From assembly GCA_024195265.1 (NCBI GenBank), contig JAJLRJ010000010.1, positions 38,515,298 to 38,579,297 on the forward strand: DNA of 64,000 nt. The letters are read 5' to 3'. The position numbers were made by a program, and so were the translations under genes. Under the pieces are notes generated by a model. It had not been told where the DNA came from. It made no database searches and saw only the letters and a list, made by a program, of their open reading frames with translations. Source of the DNA: Dendrophyllia cribrosa. Taxonomy: Eukaryota > Cnidaria > Anthozoa > Scleractinia > Dendrophylliidae. Positions within the stretch are counted from its first letter, which is position 1. Each line of letters starts with the position of its first letter. Below, piece after piece: positions 1 to 12,049 of this stretch.

Positions 1-3000
1 AGACACATTTTGCAAACAAAAATCAGTTAATAATGACCATACAATCTATCATGTAATCACTGATTTTGTCCATTTTTGTTCGAGTTTTATGAAGAAACCA
101 TAATAATAGCATAAAATTATGCGGGGCGGGTCATACTTAGACAGGGGATGGAAGAGGACAAAAGAGAAGAAAGAAAACAGCTAATGATATTGGTTTTATT
201 TTTTTGGCTCTTTAACAATCGTACCATATTTCCTGGAATAATAGCCGGGGGCGATTATTAGTTTTCACTCAACAAAGAGGCAATTATTCGAGGGGAGGCG
301 ACTAATGGACTGAGGCGGTTATTTCAAATATTGCTCGCTGGAAGTGCTAATGTGCTAATAGTAAGAGAGTTCCAAAAAATAAATGAAAGAGTGACAAATA
401 CATGTGTGTCACTATATTTGAAAAACTATTTGAAACTGTGCTTTTGTGACTTTTCTGTGATGATTGTTATTGTAATGATTAAATCAAAACTTGTTTCCTA
501 CACAAGAAGTAAAATTCTTAACCTGACTGGGAGGAGGTGAAACAAATCAATCAATCAATCAATCCTTTATTTAACGTGGTCAGTACGCTTAGCTTAAGAG
601 CTAGTTTCCAGGTATGCCACGAAAATAATGAAGATAAAAGATACAAAATAAAACTTCATTAGAAGTGTATAAATTTAAGATAAGCTATAATTAAAAAACA
701 AGAAGAAGGGGATGGGGGTTAATTGAGGGAGGTCATTATTTCAAATATTTCCACCAAAGAGTAGCAATTATCTGAGGAGGGTGATTAATCAAGGGACGGC
801 TATTATCCTAGAAAATATGGTCCAAATTATTGGGGGCAGATGTAATGTATGGGGGGGGGGGGGGGGGGGGGGGGACTTCAGATCAATAAAAAACAGCCAG
901 TGACATTGTAATGGTTTTATTGTATGCAAGACTGGCAGTATTAGTCAGGGATAGACAGTGGTTGTAAATAAAAAGATATTAATGTATTAAAAAAATGTTA
1001 TAATAGTTTCTTTCGGGAGGGTGTACAGGCAGGAGCATAGGGTTAAAAAATGTGAAGGTTTGTCTTAATATCTAACTTATAATATGTGAAAGGCAAAATA
1101 GTAATATAGACTAGCAAAAATGCTGACATGCATTTTTATTACCCCATTCAGGTGGATGAAGGACTTGCAACCTATTCCAGGAAAGCAGTGTAAAAGACAA
1201 GCACTAAACAGCTGACAAAAACCACTTTTGTATTAATATATTTAATAAAAAATAAAAATTAATAAAACCACATGCTGTACTGTTTGATTTGGTTACCAGA
1301 GAAAGGGGAATCCCCCTTTATTAAAAAGATATTACATATTGTCCAGTTTTGTATTCAGTCCATCAACCAATCTGCCTCTAGTCAAACAAAAACCAATAAA
1401 AAAAACGGGTTTCAGCAGGCTTCAGCAAAAAAAAGATAAAGAGCTTTATGTCAAACATGTTTTTCTTTAGCATGATCAATAAAATATAAAAGTAAGACAT
1501 CACCCTTTCAAGAGGATTATAACCTTGTACATTTTGGAACAGCTCATCTACTGTTTTGTAGCATTGTTTGTACCACCTCACACCAGAATGATAAGCAGGT
1601 ACATGGGATCCAATACGGTCAAACATTGGAAAACTTCTTTCCGGAATATTTTGGCTGTGTTGCTGGTTTGAGTGGACAGGCGCAAAGGCTGTTGGTTTCG
1701 ATTGGTTTCTCGAATATTCCTCCCTGTGCCGCGTACAGGCTCAACCATCCGTGTTTCCGCCAACATATCTCGAAAAAGTCGAACTAAATCTTCTCATTTT
1801 CCCTCTATAATCTTATCCTGTTCGAGTCTTCTTGTGGAACCAGCAAGTTTGTCCATCGGAAAATTCGATAAATTGGGATGAGAGTTGAAGCAACCCGCAC
1901 AACCTGCATTTCGCGCCGCGGACTCGTCACTTCGCAGAAAATTTTCAAGCGGTGTACAGCAAAAAAAGTTTGGTGTACAAAACATACGTTGTGTCTCTTC
2001 AACTGGACTAACTGTTATGAAAGTTTCGAGCTAAAGTTTGCAGGATAACTCTTGATCTGCATAACAAACGTAGCAGCTTTCACATTTTTTGGAGTGCCGC
2101 GAAAATTTACTCACGAACGAGCGGACTCGATAACGCTTTTCAACACGAGAACAATTTTTTTAAACGTTCAACACACCCTAATTTTTCTTAAAATAGAATT
2201 TTTTACTCGAAAATACTGATAAATTTATTATCTTTTTAAAACTGACCTTATCTTTTGAGTTTAAATCCCAAACTACTTTTTCTCCTGAATTGCAGTCATT
2301 TTGAACCCCCCCGCGCTTGAGCCCACGTTCATTGCCGCGGGCCACTGGCGCGTGCGCAGTCGTTTTTCAGCCCTGTCTTGGCGATGTTTAACAACTGTAC
2401 AATTAATGTCACAGTATCTAAGAAGGAATGATTGTGTAGCACTGTACTGATGTGAACTAATTAAAATTCAAGTTTCTTGATTAGTGTCTTGATCAGTTTT
2501 TGAACTAACATCGGATGTGTCTTGATCTGTATGTTCATTGGGTATCAAGATCCATGCACCTGACCGAATTGAAGCAATCTGATTGGGTCATCAGTGCAAG
2601 AATAATTAATGAGTTTGAGAAAGTACTTTGAACTGCACTTGGATCCTTTTGTTTTACGCTTATCGCCAGGGCAACAAAGAAACCAAAACGTGGGTTCATT
2701 AAAACGTTCACACTCCAAGTACGCGTCCTACACTTGGGTGATTCCGCACAAACCAACAGCACGTGCCATTCAAAAAGACGTTTTTGATAAAAAAGAAGGG
2801 AAATATGGAGCTTATAGAAAATGAAGGGACAGGGCAAAGTGTCCGTTTTAGAGAGGTGTCCGTATTATAGGGGTCACCACGAAGACGTCACTTTTAAGAC
2901 TCCACTGACAGTTTCAAGTCACTGGCAGTTCAGAAACTAAAAACAGGCCCACATTCGTCTTTTAAGCGGCTGCATGTAAATTGATTCAAGTCCCAGTTCC

Positions 3001-4541
3001 GCAGTTCTCAGTTTGTTCAGTGAATACATTTTTCCTTTTAAATGTCACGGGATTGCAAGGAGAGATGCGACGATACCATCTAGGAATCAATGACTCGCAC
3101 TACAGTGAGGGACACTTTCGCTTTTGCCCACATGTATTACTGACTTTGTCACGACGCCTTCCCGGAATCAATGTGTCACGTATCTTCGAGAGGTCTCACT
3201 TCCGCTTTTGAATACAGTACTCTGTTTGTTCGGGGAAACCTGCTTTGCTTTTGAATGTCACGGCACTGCAAGGAGAATATATTTTCTTCTTTGAGCTATC
3301 TGCTCGGAATCAATGTGTAACGTATCTTAGGAGGCCCCACTTCGGCTTTTTAATTTAAAGGTTATTTTGCTTTTGAATGTCACAGCACTACAGATATACT
3401 TTCGCTTTTGATATCCATATTTAGTCTGTGACAACACCGACCCCCCAACACCTTGTTTTTAATTTAAGTGTCAGATGTGTTCGGGGAATTTGCACTTTTG
3501 AAGGACAGCGAAAGGCAAGGAATAACTGGGTGTACCCGCACGGATTGAAACTTACTCAAGACAAATCTCTTTTATTCAGTATGGGGAAGAAAATCGTGAG
3601 TAGAACTTTGTGCAATGCTTGTAAGACGAAATCATGTTTCTTTTAATATGATTCATTGTATACTATTAGATGATGTTTGTCGTCGAAATGTGTTTTCACC
3701 TCGTTCAAGGAAGAAAGTTCACGACTGTGCATTGAAGGCCTCGGTTTTAATTTCTTTTACCGTCTTTATTATCTCGAGAATCTTTTTCCTTTGTTTTTCT
3801 GAAGTCTTAAGAACATAAAACCAAACTAAGAATATTTTGCATCTACACGAAAGTCAAGACAAAACGTATATTCTGGTTTTGCAATTTCTCTTCCGAGAAC
3901 TTGTCACACCACACGGACTGTCGACAGCCAGCCGGTCGAAACATTCATCATACATTTATATGCTTAACTTCAATAGACATACAGCGTTCTTAAGATAAAA
4001 AAGGAAGAATAAAATTAAAAATACTAGATTGCGTACAGCATACGAACATTTTCATTTTCCACCTAAACATATTTAATACAACCCAAAGTGTCATTTTTGT
4101 GAACCCTCCAGATTTTACTGGGTGAAATATGTGGCTTATTTTTAAACCTTTGCTTAGAAAGCAAGGAAGAGAAGTAAAGAGTAAACACAAATGAAACCGA
4201 AACAAAACTCGACCCTCGGCGGATCAGTCTCGATTTCTGGGAAAAACCGACTTCCGGTCCCATTGTAACGAATTCCTGGAAAGAGCCAACTTGTTTATTT
4301 CTCTCGTTTTATAATATATATCTCTGAAGAAGAATACCATACATACAACATTATATTCAATTTATTGTGCTGGGAAATTATTACCAGTTTCGTAGTGGTC
4401 AAATTTGCAATCGGGTTATAATATATAATATATGGTGTGTGTGCGCTGACGTGACCCTTTAATTACAGTCCGCCATGTTGGAGGACGACTTTGATGGGTT
4501 TTCCTTGTGTATAAAACAGTGTGTAAAATTAACGTTGTGAA
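1..4541. other. Gene-poor AT-rich stretch
   Basis: No gene can be supported here. Open frames are short and have no family signature. I see a CAAT microsatellite near 544-563, a 24-base G run at 851-874, and weak tandem similarity at about 2990-3440. A minus-strand open stretch at about 1500-1626 reads like possible exon sequence (ending near QGYNPLERV), but its splice signals are not convincing and I do not call it. Confidence 0.6.
2990..3440. repeat. Imperfect tandem repeat, about three units
   Basis: The phrase TTTTGAATGTCACGG(C/G)A(C/T)TGCAAGGAGA and the phrase 'GGAATCAATGTGTCACGTATCTT' in variant forms recur about every 150-220 bases. Units are diverged, and the third keeps only the beginning. 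No coding potential is seen. Confidence 0.5.
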
Positions 4542-4985
4542 TTAACCCTTTCACTCCCAAGAATGCCAAACATCAAAATTCAAGAAAAATCCCAAATTTC
4601 ATTTTGTAAAATATTACAAAACAAATGGTACCATGCAAAAGTACTGCTAAAGAGGTTTCATTTGAATGGCCACACCATAGGTTTTCGTCCACAGAATCAA
4701 AAGTTAGGACTACCCTATGGTGGCCCATTGACGCCATAGGAAAAATGCGTTTTTAATGAGATTTTCTCTAATTTTTTTTATTTATTTTTATTCTTTTATT
4801 TTTTATTTTTTTTATTCTTTATTTTTCATTTTTATTTAACTTTTTTCATTTTTATTTTTTTTTTATTCTTTATTTTTATTTAACTTTTTTATTTTTTTTT
4901 GTAAAAAAAGAAATACAAAAAAAAAATCCCGCCGTGGCCCAGCAGCGCCATAGGCCCAGCAACGCCATAGCCCACAATGCACTTC
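4542..4985 (+). repeat. Left terminal inverted repeat region
   Basis: About 440 bases in blocks: a terminal 18-mer; a stretch to 4700 that matches the right half of the 16228-16442 MITE; a block at 4713-4741 and a block at 4931-4983 shared in inverted order with the right end; and an A/T-only spacer at 4741-4925. The left end has about 140 bases (4560-4700) that are absent from the right end, so the termini are asymmetric. Confidence 0.8.
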
Positions 4986-5110
4986 AAGCATCTACATAAT
5001 ATTATGGTTTTCCCCAAGCCGCGCACGTGAGACTACTGAATTGTCAAAAGCGCTTTCGATCTTCAAATATCTTCGAACTAGTCTAATCAACTAGTCTAGT
5101 CAACCTTGCA

Positions 5111-6301
5111 ATGTCAAAGAGAAAGCGCGATTGGGAAGACTACAAGAATAAGATCGGCAAAAAGAGAACAGGAAAGAAAGAAGAGGCGGGTCCAAGTGGT
5201 TTGACCGGCACAATCACAGTGCAAAGGCTCTCCCCTAATGTGGAAGGCAAATGCCAGAAATATTCAAGAATTGGCCCGTTGACACTTGTTCCCTTGGAGG
5301 ACGAGGCCACGCTTCCAAATATAAAAGCCGCTTGCAAAGCGCACTTTGGCACGCAGCTTGAATGTGACGTGTTGGCTGGCGAACGTGGTCCCTCGTACAC
5401 GGATGCCAGCCAGATCCAAAACTGGAAAGTCCTCCACATACGGTTCATCGAATCAAGCGAGCCGCAACAACAAAGTGAACCGGCGAAGCGCACGCCAGAA
5501 GTAAAACAAAGCAGACCCAAAAGCGCCGTAAAATCTTCATTTGCAGCATCTGTCCCACTCAGCCAAATGCTTAAGCTTGGAAAGGTCATCGTACCGGAAG
5601 TCGACATTGTAACCCTTGCACTTGAAGAATTTTCGTTAAAAGAGATGAGGTGGCTCGACCCATTGGAAGTGACGTTTTCCCTGGACCGGACCAGCTTTGG
5701 AAGTGGAGGATTTCGAGATGCATACCATGCAAAGGCCATCAGTGGAATAGCGAAAGGCAAATACGTTCTTAAGAAATACAAGAAAGAAAAGATCAAAGAA
5801 ATTGAAGAGTTTTTTATAACTACGGAAGCTCATACAAGAAAAGCGGTTCAAATGAACGCATTGGCACGTAACTTTGCCCAAAATCTGGAACTACAGAGGC
5901 CAATCTTTGAATACGGGGAAACATTTAGGTACGAGAAAGTGTACTTCTCTTCATTTAATGGAGAGTTTGTAACTCTTGAAGGATTTCTTGAAGGAACATT
6001 TGAAAAGTATGTTAACAACACAGGTGAGATCTGTGGTGATGCAACCAGTGAAATCAGCGACAAAGCTGAAAGCTTTGTCCATTTCACTTATGTCAACTCA
6101 GACCGCCAGCTCATAGTTACAGACATCCAAGGGGTTGGCTATTCCCTATGTGACCCAGAAGTTGCAAGTGCCAAGCTTATGGATGACGACAAGTCGATTT
6201 ATTTCTGTTGTGGAAACCTATCAAATGCTGCAATTGAAACCTTTTTCAAGGAGTACACATGTAACAAATTCTGTCGCCTACTAAACCTTGAATCTCCGTA
6301 A
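5111..6301 (+). CDS. Alpha-kinase (MHCK/EF2K family), transposon cargo
   Basis: This is an atypical serine/threonine kinase of the alpha-kinase family, 396 residues in one exon. The N-terminal ~160 residues are basic and low in complexity (KRKR, GKKRTGKKEE), which could be a nuclear-localisation region. The kinase domain follows at about 185-390. It has a glycine-rich loop (SFGSGGFRDAYHA), the ATP-binding lysine in GKYVLKKYK, VTLEGFLEG, a zinc-ligand His in FVHFTY, the catalytic-loop region VTDIQGVGYSLCDP, the nucleotide loop GNLSNAAI, and the C-terminal zinc pair in CNKFCRLLNL. These match EF2 kinase and myosin heavy-chain kinases in order and spacing. The ATG at 5111 is the first in frame. 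The gene sits between the inverted ends of a DNA transposon, opposite in strand to the transposase. Its substrate is unknown. All recognisable key residues are present, so it may be active. It could also be a captured host gene. Confidence 0.88.
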   Translation: MSKRKRDWEDYKNKIGKKRTGKKEEAGPSGLTGTITVQRLSPNVEGKCQKYSRIGPLTLVPLEDEATLPNIKAACKAHFGTQLECDVLAGERGPSYTDASQIQNWKVLHIRFIESSEPQQQSEPAKRTPEVKQSRPKSAVKSSFAASVPLSQMLKLGKVIVPEVDIVTLALEEFSLKEMRWLDPLEVTFSLDRTSFGSGGFRDAYHAKAISGIAKGKYVLKKYKKEKIKEIEEFFITTEAHTRKAVQMNALARNFAQNLELQRPIFEYGETFRYEKVYFSSFNGEFVTLEGFLEGTFEKYVNNTGEICGDATSEISDKAESFVHFTYVNSDRQLIVTDIQGVGYSLCDPEVASAKLMDDDKSIYFCCGNLSNAAIETFFKEYTCNKFCRLLNLESP

Positions 6302-8008
6302 TGGTAATGGATGACAATGACACCACAAGTGAAAAGCAGAACAGTACAATACAATTCAAACATAAAATGCTTAAAATGAGTCAGATACATCAGTGTTGGC
6401 CCGGCCAGGGTTGGTGAGGGAATGGGGGGGGGCTTCAACCACACCCATTTTTTTTTTTTTTTTTTTTTGAGGTTGACTTCAAAATTTTCCTGAGCATACC
6501 CATCAGATCTTTCTTTGGTGCTGAAAGTTTTTGACCTACCACATAAAGGTAATTTCTAGGGGTAAGATTAAGATTAATGGGCATTGTCCCAGGATGTAGC
6601 TTGTAATGAATTTTTTGCATTTTTATACCTTAACAGTTCTAGTTTAGCAGTGAACAACACTGTTTTTGCTACTTTGTTAATGTTCGTATTTTTTTGCACG
6701 TCTCTTTTAGCGGATTGTGATTAGTTACAAGAAACAAAGAAGTTATTATGGTAGAAGTTAGGTTTTGAGTTTCTTCAACATCACTTTTTACCTTTTCAGC
6801 CGTCTTTGGCAGATGTTGTCATAATTAGATGTGTAAACCATTGACTGCCCAATCACTATGTTGTTGACAGTTTCAGTTCTAGTTCAGAGTTCAGAGAGTT
6901 TCAGTTCATAAATCATTTGTACATTAGTTTCAGTTTCTGTTCAGAAAACTACATAATTTTACATAACAATGTGTAGATCCATAAGATATCCATGCTCATG
7001 CCCCCCCCCCCCCCCCCCCCCCCCGCACAGAAGGAATTGGGGTATGGCATACATATAAAACTAGAAAGTTTGATTATTTGAATTTCCAGAGGAGACCATA
7101 GAGAAGTGTGGGGAGATCTTGTGGAAAATTCTTTTCATCAGGGGTATGGATATTTAATGAAACTACACAATACTTATCATGTTCATTAGCAGCCTGGATA
7201 CTGAAAAGTCAGATGTACTTGAAATGCTTCAGTTGTGATTTTTTTTTTAAATAAAAGGTGCAAAACAACTGCACTTATCTTGAATTAAAGTTCAATGGTT
7301 TGCTTTCCTGCAACAATTTCATATGCATATGTAAAAGGCCCGGGGGGGGGGGCACTCTTGACATTTTTGGATAGGGGTGTGTCGCTGGGGCTGTGATACC
7401 CTTACCCTATACTAGACCAAAATGCTCAAAAACCCTACCCCTCACAGCGGCACGTACCTATATACCTCTTATATGGGAGTGCCCCCCCTCCCCGGGGTAA
7501 AAGGTGTAGCCGTTTTCTAATGATGTAATCACTGTTGCCCATATATGGAACACGCGAGTATCACATGTTCAGTCGATCGTGAAGTAAAGCACGTTGTTGA
7601 TATGAAAGTTCTAGTCATATTTTTACTATATTTTACCCGCTACAAAGGCTTATAACTGTTTAATGTTAATTGTCATTGGCATGATAACTGGTTCTTTTTT
7701 ACAAGCCTGTCTACATAAAACCTATCCCTAGTTACTTGTTTCATTGTTCTTGTATGAAAAAGGACTAAGAACACAAGCATTAGGAAGGAAGCTTTACAAC
7801 TAAACAACTATAGCAAAATAATTCTTATACGTCAAGACATTTCTTTCGCTTCAATGATCTTCTCCATAACCAACACAGGAAAGAGGGAATTTTTTTTGAA
7901 CAAGGATAACTGTTGTATGTGGCATTCCAAATAAAAAGACTTTAAAAGTTGTAGCACAAATGTTCAAAATTCAAAACTTTTTTCGAGAGCAAATTAAGTG
8001 TAACCTCT
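6302..8008. other. Spacer between kinase and transposase 3' ends
   Basis: This is the region between the two convergent genes of the transposon. It holds a T run at 6450-6468, a 24-base C run at 7001-7024 and a small nested MITE at 7339-7496. I see no further gene. Confidence 0.6.
7339..7496. mobile_element. 158-bp MITE with 8-bp target duplication
   Basis: The ends are CCCGGGGGGGGGGCACTC and GAGTGCCCCCCCTCCCCGGG, inverted to each other. GTAAAAGG flanks both sides (7331-7338 and 7497-7504), an 8-bp duplication as hAT elements make. Fragments of related sequence occur near 20250-20305, 26350-26400 and 40850-40915. It is nested inside the 6.1-kb transposon, so it is younger than that insertion. 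Confidence 0.8.
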
Positions 8009-10323
8009 TCACAGGCTAAAATTGGCTTTCAGATACAAAAATGCATTTGCTGCTTGGTCTGGCTCAATATCCTCAGTGTTGGGCAGGTGCCTTTGGCATT
8101 CTTGTCTAAAAGCCTGAGGTAGATAGTCATCAGTACCATCAAGAACATTTGACAATTCAGCAACCTCCCTAAGCTGCTCATCTGTTACTCTGAACCCACA
8201 CTTTTCCCCACCATGCCTCTCTGGGCAGGTATAAATGTGTTCTGGTACACCTACAGGGAGTTCCTTGTTTTTCTGTTTTCGAATCCTGTGAGCATTCCAT
8301 ACAGAAACACGAAACATATCAAGCTCTTTTTGTAACACTGGGATATAAACATATGCAAGCATCAACCTGAAAATACAAAAGTAAAACCAGCAATTATCAG
8401 GAGATCATTAACAAGTGGCACTTAACATTTAGGCACATATTTCTCATTGTCATATTAAATTTTAATACGTACTCCCTCATGATTAGCCATTGAAGCCACA
8501 TACATTTTGTACTGTTTCAACCTTTTGAATGTTTACAGTTTTTTAGGAGAAGCAGGGAAAATGATGGCCTGTCCCAGTTAATTCATCTAGGGGGCTGTAC
8601 CTTTTGTTGTAAATAAAACCAAGCATTAAATCATTGGGGGTATAGTTTAATTGTTAATAATCCTGTGAACATGGCATATACATGTACCTATCATTATCGT
8701 CACTTGCATCATAGTCACCATCCTCTACCAAAGTGCTCAATTGACTCTTGAAAAACTTTTCTAATCTCTCCAATAATTCTCTCCACCATCTTTCAATCTT
8801 GTTGTGAGTTGAAGGTCCATACAGCACACAGTCACTTCCATCTTCCACATCATCAAATTGTGCCCGAATATAACTATGGATGGTAGCCATAACTCCAGTT
8901 TCAGTTCCTCTGTCCACACGTATCCTGTCTGGTAACACTAGAATTAGACAAAATCAATATAATTAACATGACTTGGAATTTGCATACCAATGTTGCAACT
9001 ATATTGACACTATTGGACTATATTGAAACACTAATAACATTGATCAACATATCTTATTTCCCAGAACATGAACCGCTTCTTTAATAAAAATGTGGTTCCT
9101 ACTTGCAGGTTTTTACCACTACCAAGATCAACAACAGTACTACTACTACTACTACTACTAATAATAATAATAATAATAATAATTTATTAAATTAATTAAA
9201 TATCTTAAAATTCAATAATGATGCCATATTACCTCTGCTCTCATAAAGGTAGTCAAAATAAAATCTACCGATGATTTGGGGATTGTTATTTGATGTCCAT
9301 ATTCTCAGAAACTGAATTCTACTGCTAAATGTATCTTGTGCACCATAGATGCAAAGTGGAAACATTGACTTCTGGAAGCCACAAAGCTTGTCGTGCCCAT
9401 CAAGAGACATGGTGCTATCAGATCCCTATAAAAAAAGTTAGTATCCATCCCTGTAAGTTGAAAAAATGATTGTGGCCCAAATGCACATGTATTTTAATTT
9501 CACCCCATAAAAAAGTTCACATTTTACTACCGCAGTACCGGTAATTAGTAAGCGAATTGAAGAATTGACAAGGCCATAAAACCTTCTACTTTTGTGTACT
9601 ATTCCCAGTTAGCAACAGGTTTCACAAACCATCCCAAAAATATGACTTATCAACACAAAATTATAATGAAAAAATGGTTTGCAAATATGCAACGAAGTTT
9701 GTCAATCCCTTAAAGCATGGAAGTCAACTCGTGCATATAATTTACTTTGGCAGAGTATTATTATTATTATCATGATGATGATGATTACTTGATTTTGTTT
9801 TGTATGACTGTGTTTCTTCTAAAAAAGAGAATTATGTAAAAAACACTACTTAAAATGATGTTTAAAACAATGTTGCAACAAAAATAATTTTGCTCACATT
9901 TGAGTTAAAACTACCAGTTCTTTGGGGACGTTTTGTCATCCCCACGCCACCTCTTTCTTCGAGACCCTCCGGATTTACGTCCATCATCACGTTGTATACC
10001 AGGTTCCTTGGAACATTAAGTCCATGAACTTCCCGAACCTTTTTATGCAGTGAACGGTAGCCCAGTAACTTTCCAGGCCCCTTCATTTCTTTCTCCACAA
10101 CCTCTTTAACCTGGTCTACATCGACAGCGTAGTCGGTGAACGTAATCCCAAAGTGATGGAGACGGCGGGATAGAGTCCTCAAACTCCAAGAATACATCGG
10201 AAATTTCACCCTCATTAAATCCACTATTTCCGATTGTCGAAGGTTCCGACTAACGTGCTTTCTTAGTTCGTTCTCTAGCTCCACATCTTCAAGCCAGTCT
10301 GAATTCCTTATTCTGGCCGCCAT
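8009..10323 (-). CDS. DDE transposase, four exons
   Basis: Exons on the minus strand are 9898-10323, 9233-9425, 8688-8937 and 8009-8366, with GT...AG introns. Their lengths sum to 1227 bases, giving an unbroken 408-residue frame. The first exon (about 142 residues) looks like a helix-turn-helix region (LRQSEIVDLM...YSWSLRTLSRRLH). The integrase core carries D in SLDGHDKL, D in RVDRGTETG and E in NKIERWW, with 39 residues between the last two. Between them lie FPLCIYGAQDTFS, RIWTSNNNPQIIGRFY and VLYGPSTHN, which are typical of a transposase family common in fish and cnidarians. The C-terminal exon includes LQKELDMFR and VPEHIYTCPE. The gene starts 46 bases inside the inner end of the right inverted repeat. 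Function as the element's own transposase is inferred from position and motifs. Confidence 0.85.
9137..9182. repeat. CTA then ATA trinucleotide microsatellite
   Basis: A run of about eight CTA units is followed by about seven AAT units, within the first half of the intron between transposase exons 2 and 3. Confidence 0.85.
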
Positions 10324-10369
10324 TTTGACCAGGCGTACTTACTAGAGGATCGTGGGAGTACTACCTCTA

Positions 10370-10651
10370 CTTGCGTTGCATGATGGTCTATAGCTATGGC
10401 GCTGCTGGGCCTATGGCGCTGATGGGCCACGGCGAGGTTTTTTTTCTTTTTTTTTTTTTAATTTTTTTTTTTCAAAAAAAGTTTAATAATAATAATAATA
10501 AATAAAAAAAATAAAATAGAATAAAAAATAAAAAAATAAAAAAAAAATACAGAAAATATCATTATTATCACAAATTTTCCTATGGCGTCAATGGGCCACC
10601 ATAGACTACACTACATGTCTCCATAATTGACTCTGGGAGTGAAAGGGTTAA
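10370..10651 (-). repeat. Right terminal inverted repeat region
   Basis: This is an inverted counterpart of 4542-4985 without the 140-base outer insert. The block at 10395-10435 (GCGCTGCTGGGCCTATGGCG and flanks) is followed by an A/T-only spacer, the block at 10578-10605, and the terminal TGGGAGTGAAAGGGTTAA ending at 10651. The bases just inside the terminus (GACTCTGGGAG, ACATGTCTCCATAATT) match the left end of the 16228 MITE. Confidence 0.8.
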
Positions 10652-10761
10652 GTAATGATCCGCATAAGAAGGAAAGCGCTGAACGGCAATGCACGATGGA
10701 ATGCCAACTTTTTTCATTGTTACAACTAGTGATCTCATTGGCCTGGACTAAAAAACTGCTA

Positions 10762-10775
10762 AGGGACGGACCATT

Positions 10776-10807
<32 letters not shown>

Positions 10808-11992
10808 AGGTTGGGCAATTTTTTGGTGCAGGATATTTTTTTCTACGCCCGAGACTGTGCAGGATTTTTCTTTTTGCCATGATTTGCTTGTATGATATTT
10901 TTTTGCGAGTCTATGTGTTTTAATGCCTGACGCATATACGTGTTAGGAATACTAGAAAGGCCATACTAGGGACAGGAATACTATATAGCAAGTCAGATGC
11001 GATGTAACAGCAGCTTGATAGCATGAAGCCTGGCCGCGGTGTTGTAACTGCCCCTACAATTTTCTTTACACCAGCCCCCTGTTGATGTCTCTTCCACAGC
11101 CCATTGTAGTACACCCAACCATCTTACAATTACAGGGGCGGCGCCAGAAATATAATGTTGGTGGGGCGAATCTCCTGTGCCGAGCGCCGAAGGCGTGAGC
11201 TTCTAGGGGGGTCCGTGGGCATGCTCCCCCAGGAAATTTTTTAAATGAAACTCTCTGAAATGCTATTTCCAGCGTTCCTGAGACCGGAGAAACAGTTTCC
11301 AAAGCCAACTTTGAGTTCAGTTTAATTCTCATGAAAAGTACACGAAACACTTTCTGAAACTTGGGTTTAACTCCATTTTGGTTGTTTGTTCAAAGTAGAT
11401 TCGACTGTCACTCGAATATTCTCTGTCAATTCTTTTCAGTATGGGAAGACTTTGAAAACGAATTTTCCAAAGCGATTTTCTCTGTCATTGGAGGCAGAAA
11501 GAAACTGATTTCCAATATCAGCCATGTTCAATTTGTCAGTTAATGCAATGTCTGGATAATGCAATGATTTAATTTTTCTTGTGACATAGTTTGTTCGTAG
11601 ATATGTCTTGAGTCTTCTTAGGGCAGAGGCCGAGCGCTAACTCACAGCATTTATGGATTTGTTTGATGGATTTGTCGGTAGCTGGAGTCCGATAGCTGAC
11701 GTTCGAGTAACTCAAGGGGTATTGAAACACAACTTACGTTGGGTCAAAAATAAGCCAATGAAAAGATAGAACATTTGCATTGATCCTCCCCAAGCGCTCA
11801 TAAGTCGCTAACATTCTACAACGTACGCGTCAGTGTGATTTATTTGTGTTCTGACCATCTGCTCCTGGATATAAAATATTGTTCTAAAAATATAAAGCTT
11901 TGCAGGAATTTTTTTTCTGGGGTTTCTGTTTTGCACGATATTTTTTTTGCAGTTCAAGGCCGTGCTCGAATTTTTTTTTTGGTATTTGCCCC

Positions 11993-12027
<35 letters not shown>

Positions 12028-12049
12028 AAAAATCTAATGGTCCGTCCCT
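10762..12049. mobile_element. Non-autonomous element with G-run ends
   Basis: The terminal repeats AGGGACGGACCATTAGA (10762-10778) and TCTAATGGTCCGTCCCT (12033-12049) are perfect inverses. Next to them are a 19-base G run (10789-10807) and a 32-base C run (11994-12025). Subterminal phrases of the form TGCAGGAT or TGCACGAT followed by T runs occur near both ends in the same orientation. A GC-rich segment at 11130-11240 looks like a fragment of another repeat. I see no transposase frame. Confidence 0.75.

Larger units (their letters stand above)
4542..10651. mobile_element. 6.1-kb DDE DNA transposon carrying an alpha-kinase
   Basis: The outer ends are inverted: TTAACCCTTTCACTCCCA at 4542 and its complement ending at 10651. 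Two inner blocks are also inverted copies: a 'TGGTGGCCCATTGACGCCAT' block at 4719 against 10571-10602, and a block rich in CAGCGCCATAGGCCCAGC at 4931-4978 against 10395-10435. AT-rich spacers separate the blocks on both sides. Inside lie an intronless alpha-kinase (+) and a four-exon DDE transposase (-), both unbroken. A 215-bp element at 16228-16442 has the same two non-identical termini, which supports these boundaries independently. I could not identify a target-site duplication. The transposase resembles the integrase-core family that I would place with IS3EU-like elements. That family name is from memory and uncertain. Confidence 0.82.

Noticed and set aside
5140..5796. 218-codon minus frame opposite the alpha-kinase
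   Set aside because: It is a shadow of the kinase gene, with no domain.
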